Assembly: GCA_002420185.1 (NCBI GenBank)
Contig: DIHO01000007.1
Span: forward strand, 235,266 to 299,265
Direction: 5' to 3'
Source: Opitutales bacterium UBA5694
Lineage (GTDB): Bacteria > Verrucomicrobiota > Verrucomicrobiia > Opitutales > Opitutaceae
DNA length: 64,000 nucleotides
In this document: positions 8,770-17,962 of the stretch, piece by piece
Position numbering within the stretch: the first letter of the stretch is position 1
How the letters are laid out: each line of letters starts with the position of its first letter
The notes under the pieces: generated by a model
The model's input: only the letters and a program-made list of their open reading frames with translations
The model's database searches: none
What the model was told of the DNA's origin: nothing
Program-made: the position numbers and the translations under genes

Positions 8770-9435
8770 CTATAGTAAATCCGGTCTTCGTTGGCGCGTC
8801 CTTTCCTCCCGTTCCCTTTGACGCCACATCTCGACTTCTGCATGGTTTCCGGACAAAAGAACCTCCGGAATTGGCATATCTCGAAACACCGCGGGCCGTG
8901 TGAATTGAGGAAAGTCGAGCAACTTGCCTTGGAAACTTTCGCTAGTCAATGATTTTTCTTCGCCTAAAAAACCGGGCAAAAATCGACACAAACAGTCGAT
9001 CAAAACTGCCGCTGCTAAGGTCCCATTGGTCAGCACATAGTCACCGATACTGATCTCCTGATCGATCAGGTTTTTACGCACTCGCTCATCAATTCCCTCG
9101 TAGTGGCCGCTCAATAAAACCAGGTGCGATTTCTGGGATAGCGACTCGGCAATCGCAGGCGTCAAAGGTTGACCGTCCGGAGCAAGGTATATGCGGTGGC
9201 TTTGAGGAGTCTGCAGTGTCTCGAAGGCATCGAAGATCGGTTCCGGCATCAGGACCATGCCCGCTCCGCCACCAAACGGGCGGTCATCGACCTGTTTGTG
9301 CTTACCCTTGGCCCAATCCCTAAGGTTGTGGGCATTGATCTCCACCAATCCGCTCACCTGTGCCCGACCCATCATGCTTTCAGATAGAAATCCGTCCAGC
9401 ATTTGAGGGAAAAGCGTGAGTACGTCAATTTTCAT
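8770..9435 (-). CDS. trmD: tRNA (guanine-N1)-methyltransferase
   Basis: 221 aa SPOUT methyltransferase that makes m1G37 in tRNA to prevent frameshifting. The sequence has the TrmD hallmarks MKIDVLTLFPQM at the start, DDRPFGGGAGMV, LLSGHYEGIDERV, the knot IGDYVLTNGTLAA, and the C-terminal domain with PEVLLSGNHAEVEMWR. Length is slightly shorter than the E. coli enzyme (255). It precedes rplS as in most bacteria, but the usual upstream rimM is absent and a terminator separates it from rpsP. Confidence 0.97.
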   Translation of the reverse strand: MKIDVLTLFPQMLDGFLSESMMGRAQVSGLVEINAHNLRDWAKGKHKQVDDRPFGGGAGMVLMPEPIFDAFETLQTPQSHRIYLAPDGQPLTPAIAESLSQKSHLVLLSGHYEGIDERVRKNLIDQEISIGDYVLTNGTLAAAVLIDCLCRFLPGFLGEEKSLTSESFQGKLLDFPQFTRPAVFRDMPIPEVLLSGNHAEVEMWRQREREERTRQRRPDLL

Positions 9436-9497
9436 GGGTTACCAACTAAGACAAAGGGGCAATCCGATAATCGATTCAAGGCAAGTCTCTGGGGACT

Positions 9498-9522
9498 AAA
9501 AAACCCGGCTCGAAAACCGGGT
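9498..9522 (-). terminator. Rho-independent terminator between rpsP and trmD
   Basis: Minus-strand reading gives ACCCGG, a short loop TTTTCGAG, CCGGGT and then TTTTT. It lies just past rpsP and about 60 bases before the trmD start, so it either ends the rpsP transcript or attenuates readthrough into trmD-rplS. Confidence 0.85.
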
Positions 9523-9551
9523 CTGAAATTCAAAAGACATACATTCTTGTT

Positions 9552-9827
9552 TTATGCTTCCGCCTCGACTGGAGCTGATGCCTCTTTGCGGGCTCTCTTG
9601 ATGAGGCCTCCAACCGTCTCTGTTGCCTTCGCACCAACGGAAATCCAATGGTCAGCACGCTCCACGTCCAAATTGAGTTCGATCTGCTGGCCCTGTGCTC
9701 TCGGAGTGTAGGTGCCGAGCTTTTCGACGAAGCGACCATCGCGGCGCCCGCGAGCCTCTGCGACCACTATACGATAGACGGGATTGTGAGTAGCTCCACC
9801 CCTTTGAAGTTTGATCTTTAAGGCCAT
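9552..9827 (-). CDS. rpsP: 30S ribosomal protein S16
   Basis: 91 aa from the ATG at 9827 (MALKIKLQRGG); codons further upstream lie in the divergent promoter region with ychF. S16 is a 30S assembly protein. The stretches IKLQRGGATHNPVYRIVVA, GRFVEKLGTY and the C-terminal DRADHWISVGAKAT(E)TV are diagnostic. The tail is short and Ala/Glu-rich. Same direction as trmD-rplS but separated by a terminator; rimM is not next to it. Confidence 0.97.
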   Translation of the reverse strand: MALKIKLQRGGATHNPVYRIVVAEARGRRDGRFVEKLGTYTPRAQGQQIELNLDVERADHWISVGAKATETVGGLIKRARKEASAPVEAEA

Positions 9828-9922
9828 GATTCGATGTCTTGGAGAGTTCGGAAAAAAAGCAGGAAGATTTACCAAAATTGGTTCTTGTCAAGCAACATCC
9901 GATTGAATTTTGTTCGTCGCCT

Positions 9923-11026
9923 ATGCTCAAAGCAGGTATCGTCGGTCTCCCCAATGTTGGCAAGTCTACGCTTTTCAATGCGTTGACTCGAACCCGCAAA
10001 GCGGAGTCGGCCAACTACCCTTTCTGCACCATCGATCCCAATGTCGGCGTTGTGAACGTACCAGACAAGCGTCTCGCTGTTCTTCAGCAGATCGCGAAAA
10101 CCGAAGTGGTCATTCCTGCCGCGATTGAGTTTGTCGACATCGCGGGACTCGTTGAGGGGGCGAGCAAAGGAGAAGGACTCGGAAACAAGTTTCTCGCGAA
10201 CATCCGAGAAGTTGACGCAATCGTGCAAGTCGTCCGTTGCTTTGATAACGACGAAATTATTCATAGCATGGGATCAGTGGATCCCATTCGGGATATCGAA
10301 ATAATAAATACAGAGCTTGTACTCGCTGACTTAGAATCTTTGGAGCGGCAGCGAGAAAAAGCGATGAAGAAGGCCCGGGGCAACGACAAGGAGGCCCAAG
10401 CCGTATGCACGATGATCGACAAGCTCCTTCCCCATCTGAATAAAGGTAAGCCCGCCAACACTCTCGAAGTCTCTGAAGATGAAGACTTGGTGATGAAGGG
10501 ACTTCATTTGTTGTCCTCGAAATCCGTGATTTACGCCGCTAATGTAATGGAAGACGACTTGGCAGCCTCTGAGAGTAATAACCTCGTCTCCAAAGTAATA
10601 GCCTACGCAAAGGAAAGCCAAGACGCTGAATGCGTGGTCATCAGCGCCCAAATCGAGTCTGAGCTAATCGACCTCAGTTCGGGGGAAGCCGCTGAATTTC
10701 TAGCAGATCTTGGAGTGGAAGACTCGGGCATTTCCTTACTGATCAAAGCCACCTACGCCTTGCTGGGTCTCGAAACCTACTTTACCGCGGGCGAGAAAGA
10801 AGTCCGAGCGTGGACTTTCACTCACGGCATGAAGGCTCCTCAAGCCGCCGGAGTCATACACACGGATTTCGAAAAGGGGTTTATTAAGGCGGAAGTCGTG
10901 TCCTACGATGACCTGTCAGAGCTAGGAAGTGTCGCAGCAGCTCGGGACGCTGGTAGATACCGTCTTGAAGGCAAAGAATACCCGTTCAAAGACGGTGATG
11001 TCGCCTTGTTCCGGTTCAACAACTAG
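9923..11026 (+). CDS. ychF: Redox-regulated ATPase/GTPase YchF (OLA1 family)
   Basis: 367 aa. The start chosen is the ATG at 9923 (MLKAGIVGLPNVGKST), since all YchF proteins begin within a few residues of the P-loop; the open frame upstream runs over the rpsP promoter. Visible: G1 GLPNVGKST, the YchF-specific NYPFCTIDPN..VVNVPD, G3 DIAGLVEGASKGEGLGNKFL, and the C-terminal TGS-like domain with FTAGEKEVRAWTF, APQAAGVIHTDFEKGFI. It is a ribosome-associated nucleotide hydrolase of the Obg group. Divergent from rpsP with a 95-base intergenic region. 11027-11278 downstream contains no supported gene. Confidence 0.97.
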   Translation: MLKAGIVGLPNVGKSTLFNALTRTRKAESANYPFCTIDPNVGVVNVPDKRLAVLQQIAKTEVVIPAAIEFVDIAGLVEGASKGEGLGNKFLANIREVDAIVQVVRCFDNDEIIHSMGSVDPIRDIEIINTELVLADLESLERQREKAMKKARGNDKEAQAVCTMIDKLLPHLNKGKPANTLEVSEDEDLVMKGLHLLSSKSVIYAANVMEDDLAASESNNLVSKVIAYAKESQDAECVVISAQIESELIDLSSGEAAEFLADLGVEDSGISLLIKATYALLGLETYFTAGEKEVRAWTFTHGMKAPQAAGVIHTDFEKGFIKAEVVSYDDLSELGSVAAARDAGRYRLEGKEYPFKDGDVALFRFNN

Positions 11027-11278
11027 CGCCTCGCTGCTAGATCGCCAAAATTCCGATCGATTTCTTTGAACTATTTGACCCTAAAAGGGTCTCGAATGGA
11101 CCATAAATGCAATTTATGCAAACTCCCGAGAATCAACGATTTCGTCCTCGAAAGAACGAGCAACGTCAGTAATTAAACCCAACCGTAACAAAACTCCAAT
11201 AGGAACAGAATAACTAGCGATAATTAACGCGATAGCTTCCTTGTAATTCCCCAGAAAATAATGATCCTGAATTAACGC

Positions 11279-12130
11279 ATGCTTTACGATCGACCCTACA
11301 TGCAGCAAAATGGCAGTACCCGATCCCGGAACTTGGTGCTTGGTATCATCATCTTCAATGTGGTCATGCATGCGGTGCAGCTAACCGGCGGTGAAAGGAT
11401 TTTCCGTTTTTTCGCTTTGACGACAAGCGAGCTAGGAGGACCACACATCTGGAGTTTCGTAACCTACTCTTTTCTCCATAGCACCCAGAGCGTTTTCCAC
11501 CTAGTAGGAAACATGATTGGTGTTTTCTTCCTCGGGAGGGCGCTTCTTCCAGAGCTCGGCGAAAAGCGATTCGTCAGTCTGTACCTTATTGCTACCCTTT
11601 TGGGAGGGATTCTATGGTATATTGTCAGTTTCGCCACACCATCGAACGCCGTCTATGGTTCGTCCGGAGCGGTCTTTGGCCTAATCACCTGTTTCGGACT
11701 GATGTACGCGGAAAGCGATATTTACTTCATGATGGTCATCCGCATGAAAGCGAAGGTCCTGCTATTCATCTCATTGGGTATCGCTGCGTTTGGTCTAATT
11801 TTCTTCGAACTCCTAAATGGGCATGGCACAGCCCATTCAGCCCATCTCGGGGGGATGATCGGTGGTTACCTTTTCTACAAGTTCATCTATCTACGAAACC
11901 CTGGGTCCGGAAAAGCGGAAGCTTTCAAAATGCCAGATTGGTTTAAACCTAAACCTAAAAAGGCTAGCACCAAAACTTTTCCCTACAAAGTTAACATCAG
12001 TCCTCCTAGCGATCTCAAAAAAGAGGTCGACCGCATTTTGGACAAGATCAACAGCCAAGGCTTCGGAGCGCTGACCGATAGCGAAAAGGAAATACTCGAT
12101 GAAGCAGGAGATCTCCTGAAGAAAAGATAA
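11279..12130 (+). CDS. Rhomboid family intramembrane serine protease
   Basis: 283 aa, about six to seven membrane segments between residues 18 and 205. Rhomboids cut transmembrane substrates inside the membrane. The catalytic Ser is in GSSG (about residue 129, YGSSGAVFG) and the catalytic His in AHLGG (about residue 189), both present; the oxyanion HxxxN appears as HLVGN at about 74-78. The soluble C-terminal tail (about 70 residues, basic then acidic) ends in a helix typical of the small domain found after rhomboids in this group. It lies 67 bases before prc in the same direction. Confidence 0.93.
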   Translation: MLYDRPYMQQNGSTRSRNLVLGIIIFNVVMHAVQLTGGERIFRFFALTTSELGGPHIWSFVTYSFLHSTQSVFHLVGNMIGVFFLGRALLPELGEKRFVSLYLIATLLGGILWYIVSFATPSNAVYGSSGAVFGLITCFGLMYAESDIYFMMVIRMKAKVLLFISLGIAAFGLIFFELLNGHGTAHSAHLGGMIGGYLFYKFIYLRNPGSGKAEAFKMPDWFKPKPKKASTKTFPYKVNISPPSDLKKEVDRILDKINSQGFGALTDSEKEILDEAGDLLKKR

Positions 12131-12197
12131 ACAGTACTAGACCAGATATTTTCCAGACGCGACCCAGACAAATTGAAAAACCAGCCATAAACGCGAA

Positions 12198-14537
12198 ATG
12201 CTCAAACGAAAAGTTTTCCTAACGACCGCCACCCTCGTATCCGCAATAACGATCGGCTACGCACTTACCGACAAAGGGCCCTTGATCGATCCCGCCGAGC
12301 TACCAGTTTTGGCACCAACGGATCTCATGTCACAGGAAACGATGCGGGTAATAGAAATGCTGGAAACCTTGCACTTCAACAACGAGGAAATCTCAGACGA
12401 GGCCTTTACTGAATTGATTCGCGAGTTCATGAGCAAGCTCGACTACAACCACCTCTATTTCCTCCAGTCTGACCAAGACCAATTCATCGACACCTACGCC
12501 TCACGTCTCAGCATGCAAATGCGACACAAAGGAAACCTGGACGCCGCCTTCAACATCTACAGTAAATACCGTGAAATCTCACTTGAGCGAATTCAGTGGG
12601 TCCTAAATAAGCTCGAACAGGAATGGACATTCGACGGCGAAGAGGAGTACGAGTACGATCGGAGCAAGAGTCCATGGCCGGCTTCCAAGGCGGAGGCAAA
12701 CGACCTATGGGTTAAGCGGCTCAAGCAGGAAATGCTGCAAGAGCTTCTGAATGACAAGACGACTGAGGAGGCAAAAGAACGCATTACCAAACGGTACGAG
12801 CGTCAGCTTCGCAGCATAAAAGAGTTCGGATCGAGTGACGTGCAGGAGGTCTTCCTTACGAGCCTCACCCACATCTTCGACCCCCATTCCACCTTTTTCT
12901 CCTCGGATACATTCGAGGATTTCAGTATTCACATGAGACTATCCCTTGTTGGAATCGGAGCCCTCCTTAGTGAGGAGGATGGCTACTGCGTGATTCGTGA
13001 ATTAATACCCGGCGGACCGGCTAAAAATACGACCGATCTCAAACCCAACGACCGGATCATAGCAGTCGCGCAGGGGGATGGAGAACCCGTCGACATTATA
13101 GATATGGGCTTGCGTAAAGTGGTCGATCAAATTAGGGGCGAAAAAGGCTCCGTCGTAAATCTCACGATCATCCCGGCAGATGCTGTCGACGAATCTGAAC
13201 GACGGGTCGTGAGTATTATTCGCGATACCGTCCGCATAAATTCGAGCCGCTGTGAAGGAGAGATCTTCACTGTGCCGACCGCTTCTGGATCTACCATGTC
13301 AATGGGTGTCATCGACATTCCCGGGTTTTATGGCTCCGATGAAATCGACGATCAAGGAAATCGGGTTATCACCAGTGTCACGACTGATGTCGAAGAGCTC
13401 GTCCTAAAAATGAAGGACGCGGGAGTACAAGGGATCGTCCTAGATCTTAGAAGAAACGGAGGGGGATTACTCAACGAAGCCGTCGACATGACCGGACTTT
13501 TCATTTCGAGAGGACCGGTTGTTCAAGTGAAAGATTCCTACGGAAAGATAATAGCTCGATCAGACCGCAACCCGAAAGTCGTTTATAATGGTCCCCTGGC
13601 AGTTCTAACTTCGTGCCACAGTGCGTCCGCATCGGAGATCCTAGCCGGAGCTCTGCAAAATTATGGCCGTGCATTGATCATAGGCAATGACAGCACGCAT
13701 GGAAAGGGAACTGTCCAACAGGTCCTCCCGCTCGAAGACTATGTCCTCCGTGCTTACAATTCCAGCAACAAGGCCGGTGCGGCAAAGTTAACGATCCAAA
13801 AGTACTACCTACCAAACGGGTTTTCTGTTCAAAGAAAAGGTGTCGTATCAGATATTTCATTACCTTCAGTTGCTGACATCACTGCGGTGGGTGAAGCCGA
13901 CTTGGACAACGCCCTCGCTTGGGACTATATAAAACCTGCTCGCTTCTTCGTGGAAATGACTCTCAAGAAACCGTTCATTGAAACACTGCAAGAACAGAGT
14001 AAGCAAAGGCGCTTACAGTTGGAGGAATTCGGATTCTTGAGGCAGCGAATCGACTGGTATGAGGAACGAGAGGCGCAGAAAACGATTTCCCTCAATTTGG
14101 AAAAACGTAAACTCATCATGGAAGAAGACAAAGAGTTCATCGACCAGATGAAGGAAAGACAGCGCCAATTGGCCGAGATAAACTTCGATTCAACTGCTGT
14201 AAAACTCGATACCGTTCTGAAAGAGGAAGCTGAAAACGAAGAGGAAGAAGAACCCGATTTAGCAAGTACCGAAGTGGTTCCCCAAGAAGAAGACGGCGAC
14301 CTCGCTCAGACTGAAACCACTTACAATGAAGATTCGGACATCGAAGTTGCCAAAAATGAAGCGGGCGGCGAGAAGAAAGAGGATGAGGAACCTGTTCCAG
14401 ATTTTGATATACAGCTTAGGGAAACCCTTCGCATTATGGTAGATGCGGTGAATGCTTCTCCAAATATCAACGACTGGAAACAGCCCGCGCTTCCACTGGC
14501 TTCTTCTAAATCGCGTTTCGAAAAGCTCATTAACTAA
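12198..14537 (+). CDS. prc: Tail-specific (carboxy-terminal processing) periplasmic protease, S41
   Basis: 779 aa. N-terminal signal segment (residues 3-22), an all-helical N-terminal domain, a PDZ domain at about 245-330 (VGIGALLSEEDG...LKPNDRIIAV), then the S41 protease domain with GGGLLNEAVD at about 420-430, the catalytic Ser in SASASEILAG (about 477) and catalytic Lys in HGKGTVQ (about 503). The C-terminal domain ends in a Glu-rich linker (about 675-745). Prc trims or degrades periplasmic proteins and controls peptidoglycan hydrolases in other bacteria. Very acidic repeats near the C-terminus (EEEEEP) are unusual compared with E. coli Prc. Confidence 0.95.
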   Translation: MLKRKVFLTTATLVSAITIGYALTDKGPLIDPAELPVLAPTDLMSQETMRVIEMLETLHFNNEEISDEAFTELIREFMSKLDYNHLYFLQSDQDQFIDTYASRLSMQMRHKGNLDAAFNIYSKYREISLERIQWVLNKLEQEWTFDGEEEYEYDRSKSPWPASKAEANDLWVKRLKQEMLQELLNDKTTEEAKERITKRYERQLRSIKEFGSSDVQEVFLTSLTHIFDPHSTFFSSDTFEDFSIHMRLSLVGIGALLSEEDGYCVIRELIPGGPAKNTTDLKPNDRIIAVAQGDGEPVDIIDMGLRKVVDQIRGEKGSVVNLTIIPADAVDESERRVVSIIRDTVRINSSRCEGEIFTVPTASGSTMSMGVIDIPGFYGSDEIDDQGNRVITSVTTDVEELVLKMKDAGVQGIVLDLRRNGGGLLNEAVDMTGLFISRGPVVQVKDSYGKIIARSDRNPKVVYNGPLAVLTSCHSASASEILAGALQNYGRALIIGNDSTHGKGTVQQVLPLEDYVLRAYNSSNKAGAAKLTIQKYYLPNGFSVQRKGVVSDISLPSVADITAVGEADLDNALAWDYIKPARFFVEMTLKKPFIETLQEQSKQRRLQLEEFGFLRQRIDWYEEREAQKTISLNLEKRKLIMEEDKEFIDQMKERQRQLAEINFDSTAVKLDTVLKEEAENEEEEEPDLASTEVVPQEEDGDLAQTETTYNEDSDIEVAKNEAGGEKKEDEEPVPDFDIQLRETLRIMVDAVNASPNINDWKQPALPLASSKSRFEKLIN

Positions 14538-14580
14538 GCCTCAGCAGGCATATATTTTTCCGATTCTCGGAGATAGCTCG

Positions 14581-15441
14581 CTAACGCTGAGCACGGACAA
14601 ACCGAGGCCGACCGCTCCAGTCGTTGATTCCTTCAATCTCACTGTACCCGTACTGTTTACAGGACTCCAGCAGAGCCGAATGCTGTTCTATTCCAGTTTC
14701 GAGCCAGAGCGTTCCCCCTTCTTCTAGATGTTTAAAGGCTCCTTCAATGATAATTAACAAATCCTCTAAACCTGCGTTATCAGCAACAAGCGCGATCACC
14801 GGCTCGAAATCCTTTACCTCGCTTTCCGCATCAGACAGCTCCTCTTTCGTCAAATACGGGGGGTTCGCAACAATCAAATTGAATGAGTCTGCCTCTCCCA
14901 ATTTCTCAAACCAGTCTGACTGGACAAACTCAACTCGGTTCTGAAGTCCGCAGTGTAAGGCGTTTTCCTTCGCTAAACCGATGGCTTTGATGCTTTCATC
15001 AATCGCAACTACCTGTGAACGCGGGAAGTGCATTGCCAGAGCAAGCGCAATCGCCCCTGAGCCTGTACCCAAATCCAGTATACGCACTTCTTCATCGATC
15101 TCTGGTCCAAGATCAATGATTTGTTCAACCAATTGCTCTGTTTCCGGTCTCGGGATCAGTGCTCTGTGATCGCATTTAATCGTTAAATTGAGAAACGGAG
15201 TTTGACCCATAATGTACTGTAACGGTTCACGCTTTCCTCTTCGGGCAACATATTCCCTCATCTTCCCTAGTTCCGGCTCCTGCAAGGGCCGATCGAACTG
15301 CAGGTAGAGTTGCATTCGACCCATCCCCAACACGTGGGCGATGATCCACTCCGCATTTAATCGCGGGTTCTCTACCTGCTTACTTTCAAGAAAGTGCGCA
15401 CTTTTTCTAACCACATCTAAAACTGTAAGTTCTTTACCCAC
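14581..15441 (-). CDS. prmC: Peptide chain release factor N5-glutamine methyltransferase
   Basis: 286 aa, HemK/PrmC. Methylates the Gln of the GGQ motif of release factors, here probably that of PrfA encoded just upstream. An N-terminal helical domain (residues 1-85) recognises the release factor; the SAM-binding motif I is ILDLGTGSGAIALALA at about 121-136 and the catalytic NPPY is at about 193-196 followed by LTKEEL. Pairing with prfA (16-base gap) is the standard bacterial arrangement. Confidence 0.97.
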   Translation of the reverse strand: MGKELTVLDVVRKSAHFLESKQVENPRLNAEWIIAHVLGMGRMQLYLQFDRPLQEPELGKMREYVARRGKREPLQYIMGQTPFLNLTIKCDHRALIPRPETEQLVEQIIDLGPEIDEEVRILDLGTGSGAIALALAMHFPRSQVVAIDESIKAIGLAKENALHCGLQNRVEFVQSDWFEKLGEADSFNLIVANPPYLTKEELSDAESEVKDFEPVIALVADNAGLEDLLIIIEGAFKHLEEGGTLWLETGIEQHSALLESCKQYGYSEIEGINDWSGRPRFVRAQR

Positions 15442-15457
15442 GAGTTTTTTACGAATT

Positions 15458-16555
15458 CTAAACCTGAGAATGACCGCTCATTAGACTCTCGATTTTCAGC
15501 TTCTGATCTTCCTTCTGAAGTACTTCAATCACTTCGTCGAGCTCGCCCTCCATCACCTGGTTCAAGCTGTGGATGGTGAGTCCAATTCGATGATCAGTCA
15601 GTCGGCTTTGAGGAAAATTGTAGGTTCGAATTCGTTCGCTCCTGTCTCCCGTGCCCACTTGCTTTTTGCGATTTTCGGCGTACTTGGCTCTTTCTTCGTC
15701 CTCTTTCGCCTGAAGCAATCGAGACCGCAAAACCGTCATCGCCTTCGCCTTATTCTTTATCTGCGAACGTTCGTCAGAACAAAGCACGATGATCCCGGTT
15801 GGCTTGTGAAGGATTTGTACGGCAGAATCGGTAGTGTTGACACCTTGACCACCTGGGCCGCTGGCTCGGGTAACGGTTATCTCCAGCTCCTGAGGATCGA
15901 TTCGAATATCCACTTCCTCTGCTTCGGGAAGTACGGCGACTGTCACGGTGGAAGTATGTATGCGCCCTTGAGACTCTGTTTCAGGCACCCGCTGAACGCG
16001 ATGCACTCCACTCTCAAACTTCATTTGCTTGTAAGCTTCCTCCCCTCGAATGAGAAAGGACACTTCCTTAAATCCACTGATGCCACTTTCGCTCGAACCG
16101 AGCTGTTCGATCGACCAGCCACGACGTTCCGCCAATCTTGTATACATTCGGTAAAGGCTTCCCGCAAACAAGGACGCTTCGTCACCTCCCGCTCCCGCGC
16201 GAATTTCAACGATCGTATTCCGCGAATCAGAATCATCAGGGGGTATCATGGAAACGAGGATCTTGCTCTCAAGACTCGCTACTTGCTCCTCCAACTCAGG
16301 AAGCTCTTCCAAGGCAAGCTCCTTAAGCTCTTCATCTCCATTGGGATCCTCCAGCAGCCCTTTGTGCTCAACTAAAGCAGCCTTGGCCGATTCCAGAGAA
16401 GCATGGTCCTCGAGTAGCTGACGCAATTTTATTTGCTCTCTAGATAGTGCTGCCGAACGGCGGGTATCGTTGAAAAAGTCAGGCTGGTTCATAAACCCAT
16501 CGATTTCTTCAACGCGTTTTTGAAATTTGGAAATATTTGGAAGCTCGATCGCCAT
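15458..16555 (-). CDS. prfA: Peptide chain release factor 1
   Basis: 365 aa. Reads UAA and UAG stop codons and triggers peptide release. The class I GGQ is at about residues 235-237 (GPGGQGVNTTDSAV). The stop-codon recognition tripeptide at about 191-193 is PET, the P-x-T form of RF1 rather than the SPF of RF2, which decides the assignment. The RF1 family block RAGAGGDEASLFAG is at about 119-132. First gene of prfA-prmC and divergent from the HAD gene. Confidence 0.97.
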   Translation of the reverse strand: MAIELPNISKFQKRVEEIDGFMNQPDFFNDTRRSAALSREQIKLRQLLEDHASLESAKAALVEHKGLLEDPNGDEELKELALEELPELEEQVASLESKILVSMIPPDDSDSRNTIVEIRAGAGGDEASLFAGSLYRMYTRLAERRGWSIEQLGSSESGISGFKEVSFLIRGEEAYKQMKFESGVHRVQRVPETESQGRIHTSTVTVAVLPEAEEVDIRIDPQELEITVTRASGPGGQGVNTTDSAVQILHKPTGIIVLCSDERSQIKNKAKAMTVLRSRLLQAKEDEERAKYAENRKKQVGTGDRSERIRTYNFPQSRLTDHRIGLTIHSLNQVMEGELDEVIEVLQKEDQKLKIESLMSGHSQV

Positions 16556-16744
16556 GGGAAAGGAAGCAGAAATGCCGACTCGAACTCAAAACTGCAAATC
16601 TCAATTTAACGAAGATGCAGGAGAAGACAAGATCACCACGGAAAAAATCGATTGTTTCGTTTCTCCTCTCGGTCCAATGCGATTACTTCGCTTTCATCGA
16701 AATTGGCAATTGCAGTCGCAACCGTAAGGGGTTTTCTGTTCCGT

Positions 16745-17764
16745 ATGGCTCAAGGACTATTCACCCAGAAAAGAATAGCCCTCATCTGGGATTTCGACAA
16801 AACGCTGATACCTGGCTATATGCAGCAGCCCATTTTCGAGCGATTTAAAATCGACGAAGATCGCTTTTGGAGAGAAACCAACGCCATGGCAGAACGCTAC
16901 AAGGAGCGCGGTTATCATGTTTCAGGCGAGAGCGTATACCTTAATCACATCCTCACTCACGTTCGCAATGGCCAGATGAGAGGCCTCAACAACGAACTGC
17001 TCCGAACCTTAGGGGCTGAAATCGAATTTTACGAGGGGCTGCCGAAATTCTTCAGCGAGTTGAGAGCGGAAGCGTGCTCCAAACCTGAATACGAAAAGCA
17101 CGAAATCGAAATCGAGCACTACATCGTCAGTACGGGCTTGGCAGAGATGATTCGCGGCAGCGAAATAGCCCCCTATATCGACGGGATTTGGGGATCGGAG
17201 TTCATTGAGAAACCCCTTCTGCCAGGTTTTCTCTCCCAAGACGAGCTAGCGATGGAGACAGACAAGGAAATCAGCCAAATCGGCATGATGATCGACAATA
17301 CGACCAAGACTCGGGCACTGTTCGAGATCAACAAAGGCTCTAACAAAGACGGTGCGATCGACGTGAACGCTAAACTGGCGCACGAGGACCGTCGCATTCC
17401 TTTTCAAAACATGATTTATATCGCTGATGGGCCTAGCGATGTACCAAGCTTCTCCGTCGTCCGCAAATTTGGAGGAAAGGCTTACGCCGTCTATAAACCG
17501 GGCAACAACGCCGAGTTCGCCCAGAACGATCTCCTTCTGCAAACAAACCGCATTCATGCCTACGGTCCGGCAAGGTATTCCGAAGATTCTAATACTTCTA
17601 TGTGGCTTCGTTTACACGTTCGGAAAATCTGCGACCGAATCGTCGCCGATCGGGAAGCAAATTTCGCCAAACGTATTGCAGAGCCCCCGAAGCATCTAAA
17701 GGACGAGGTCGAGACTCCCGGGGCCGAAGCGGATGTTGCGGAGCAAGATTCGCTAGAGATCTGA
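16745..17764 (+). CDS. HAD family hydrolase
   Basis: 339 aa from the ATG at 16745 (MAQGLFTQKR); the longer frame to 16652 adds a non-conserved leader. Haloacid-dehalogenase fold: motif I IWDFDKTLIPG gives the nucleophile Asp and general-acid Asp (DxD at about residues 16 and 18), motif II VSTG at about 145, motif IV IADGPSDVPSF with the Mg-binding acids at about 240. A large cap domain lies between. Motif IV followed by AYAVYKPGNN resembles phosphoserine phosphatase-like HADs. Substrate unknown; most likely a phosphatase. The C-terminus is acidic and probably disordered. Confidence 0.85.
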   Translation: MAQGLFTQKRIALIWDFDKTLIPGYMQQPIFERFKIDEDRFWRETNAMAERYKERGYHVSGESVYLNHILTHVRNGQMRGLNNELLRTLGAEIEFYEGLPKFFSELRAEACSKPEYEKHEIEIEHYIVSTGLAEMIRGSEIAPYIDGIWGSEFIEKPLLPGFLSQDELAMETDKEISQIGMMIDNTTKTRALFEINKGSNKDGAIDVNAKLAHEDRRIPFQNMIYIADGPSDVPSFSVVRKFGGKAYAVYKPGNNAEFAQNDLLLQTNRIHAYGPARYSEDSNTSMWLRLHVRKICDRIVADREANFAKRIAEPPKHLKDEVETPGAEADVAEQDSLEI

Positions 17765-17962
17765 AGTTCAACCGTTGAACTTAAGCAGTCCAGAACATTC
17801 GAATTTTAGTAGAAGCTTCAACGAAATACTTGAAATCTGTCGATCCGTCCGCTAGACGCTTCGCCCTCAAATTCAAAAAAACTAAAAAAACCAATTCAAC
17901 CCGGAACTTGAGCTGGTTAAACAAAACTATCATCACCCAAAACTTAAAAAACTGATCCACCA

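Noticed and set aside
11114..11371. Minus-strand 85-codon frame overlapping the rhomboid start
   Set aside because: Part of it (KEAIALIIASYSVPIGVLL) looks hydrophobic and protein-like, but it runs antisense into the rhomboid gene and has no recognisable homology or start signal.
17764..17783. Inverted repeat AAGTTCAA-CCG-TTGAACTT after the HAD gene
   Set aside because: Could be an operator or weak terminator, but there is no T run and no other copy of the repeat in the window.
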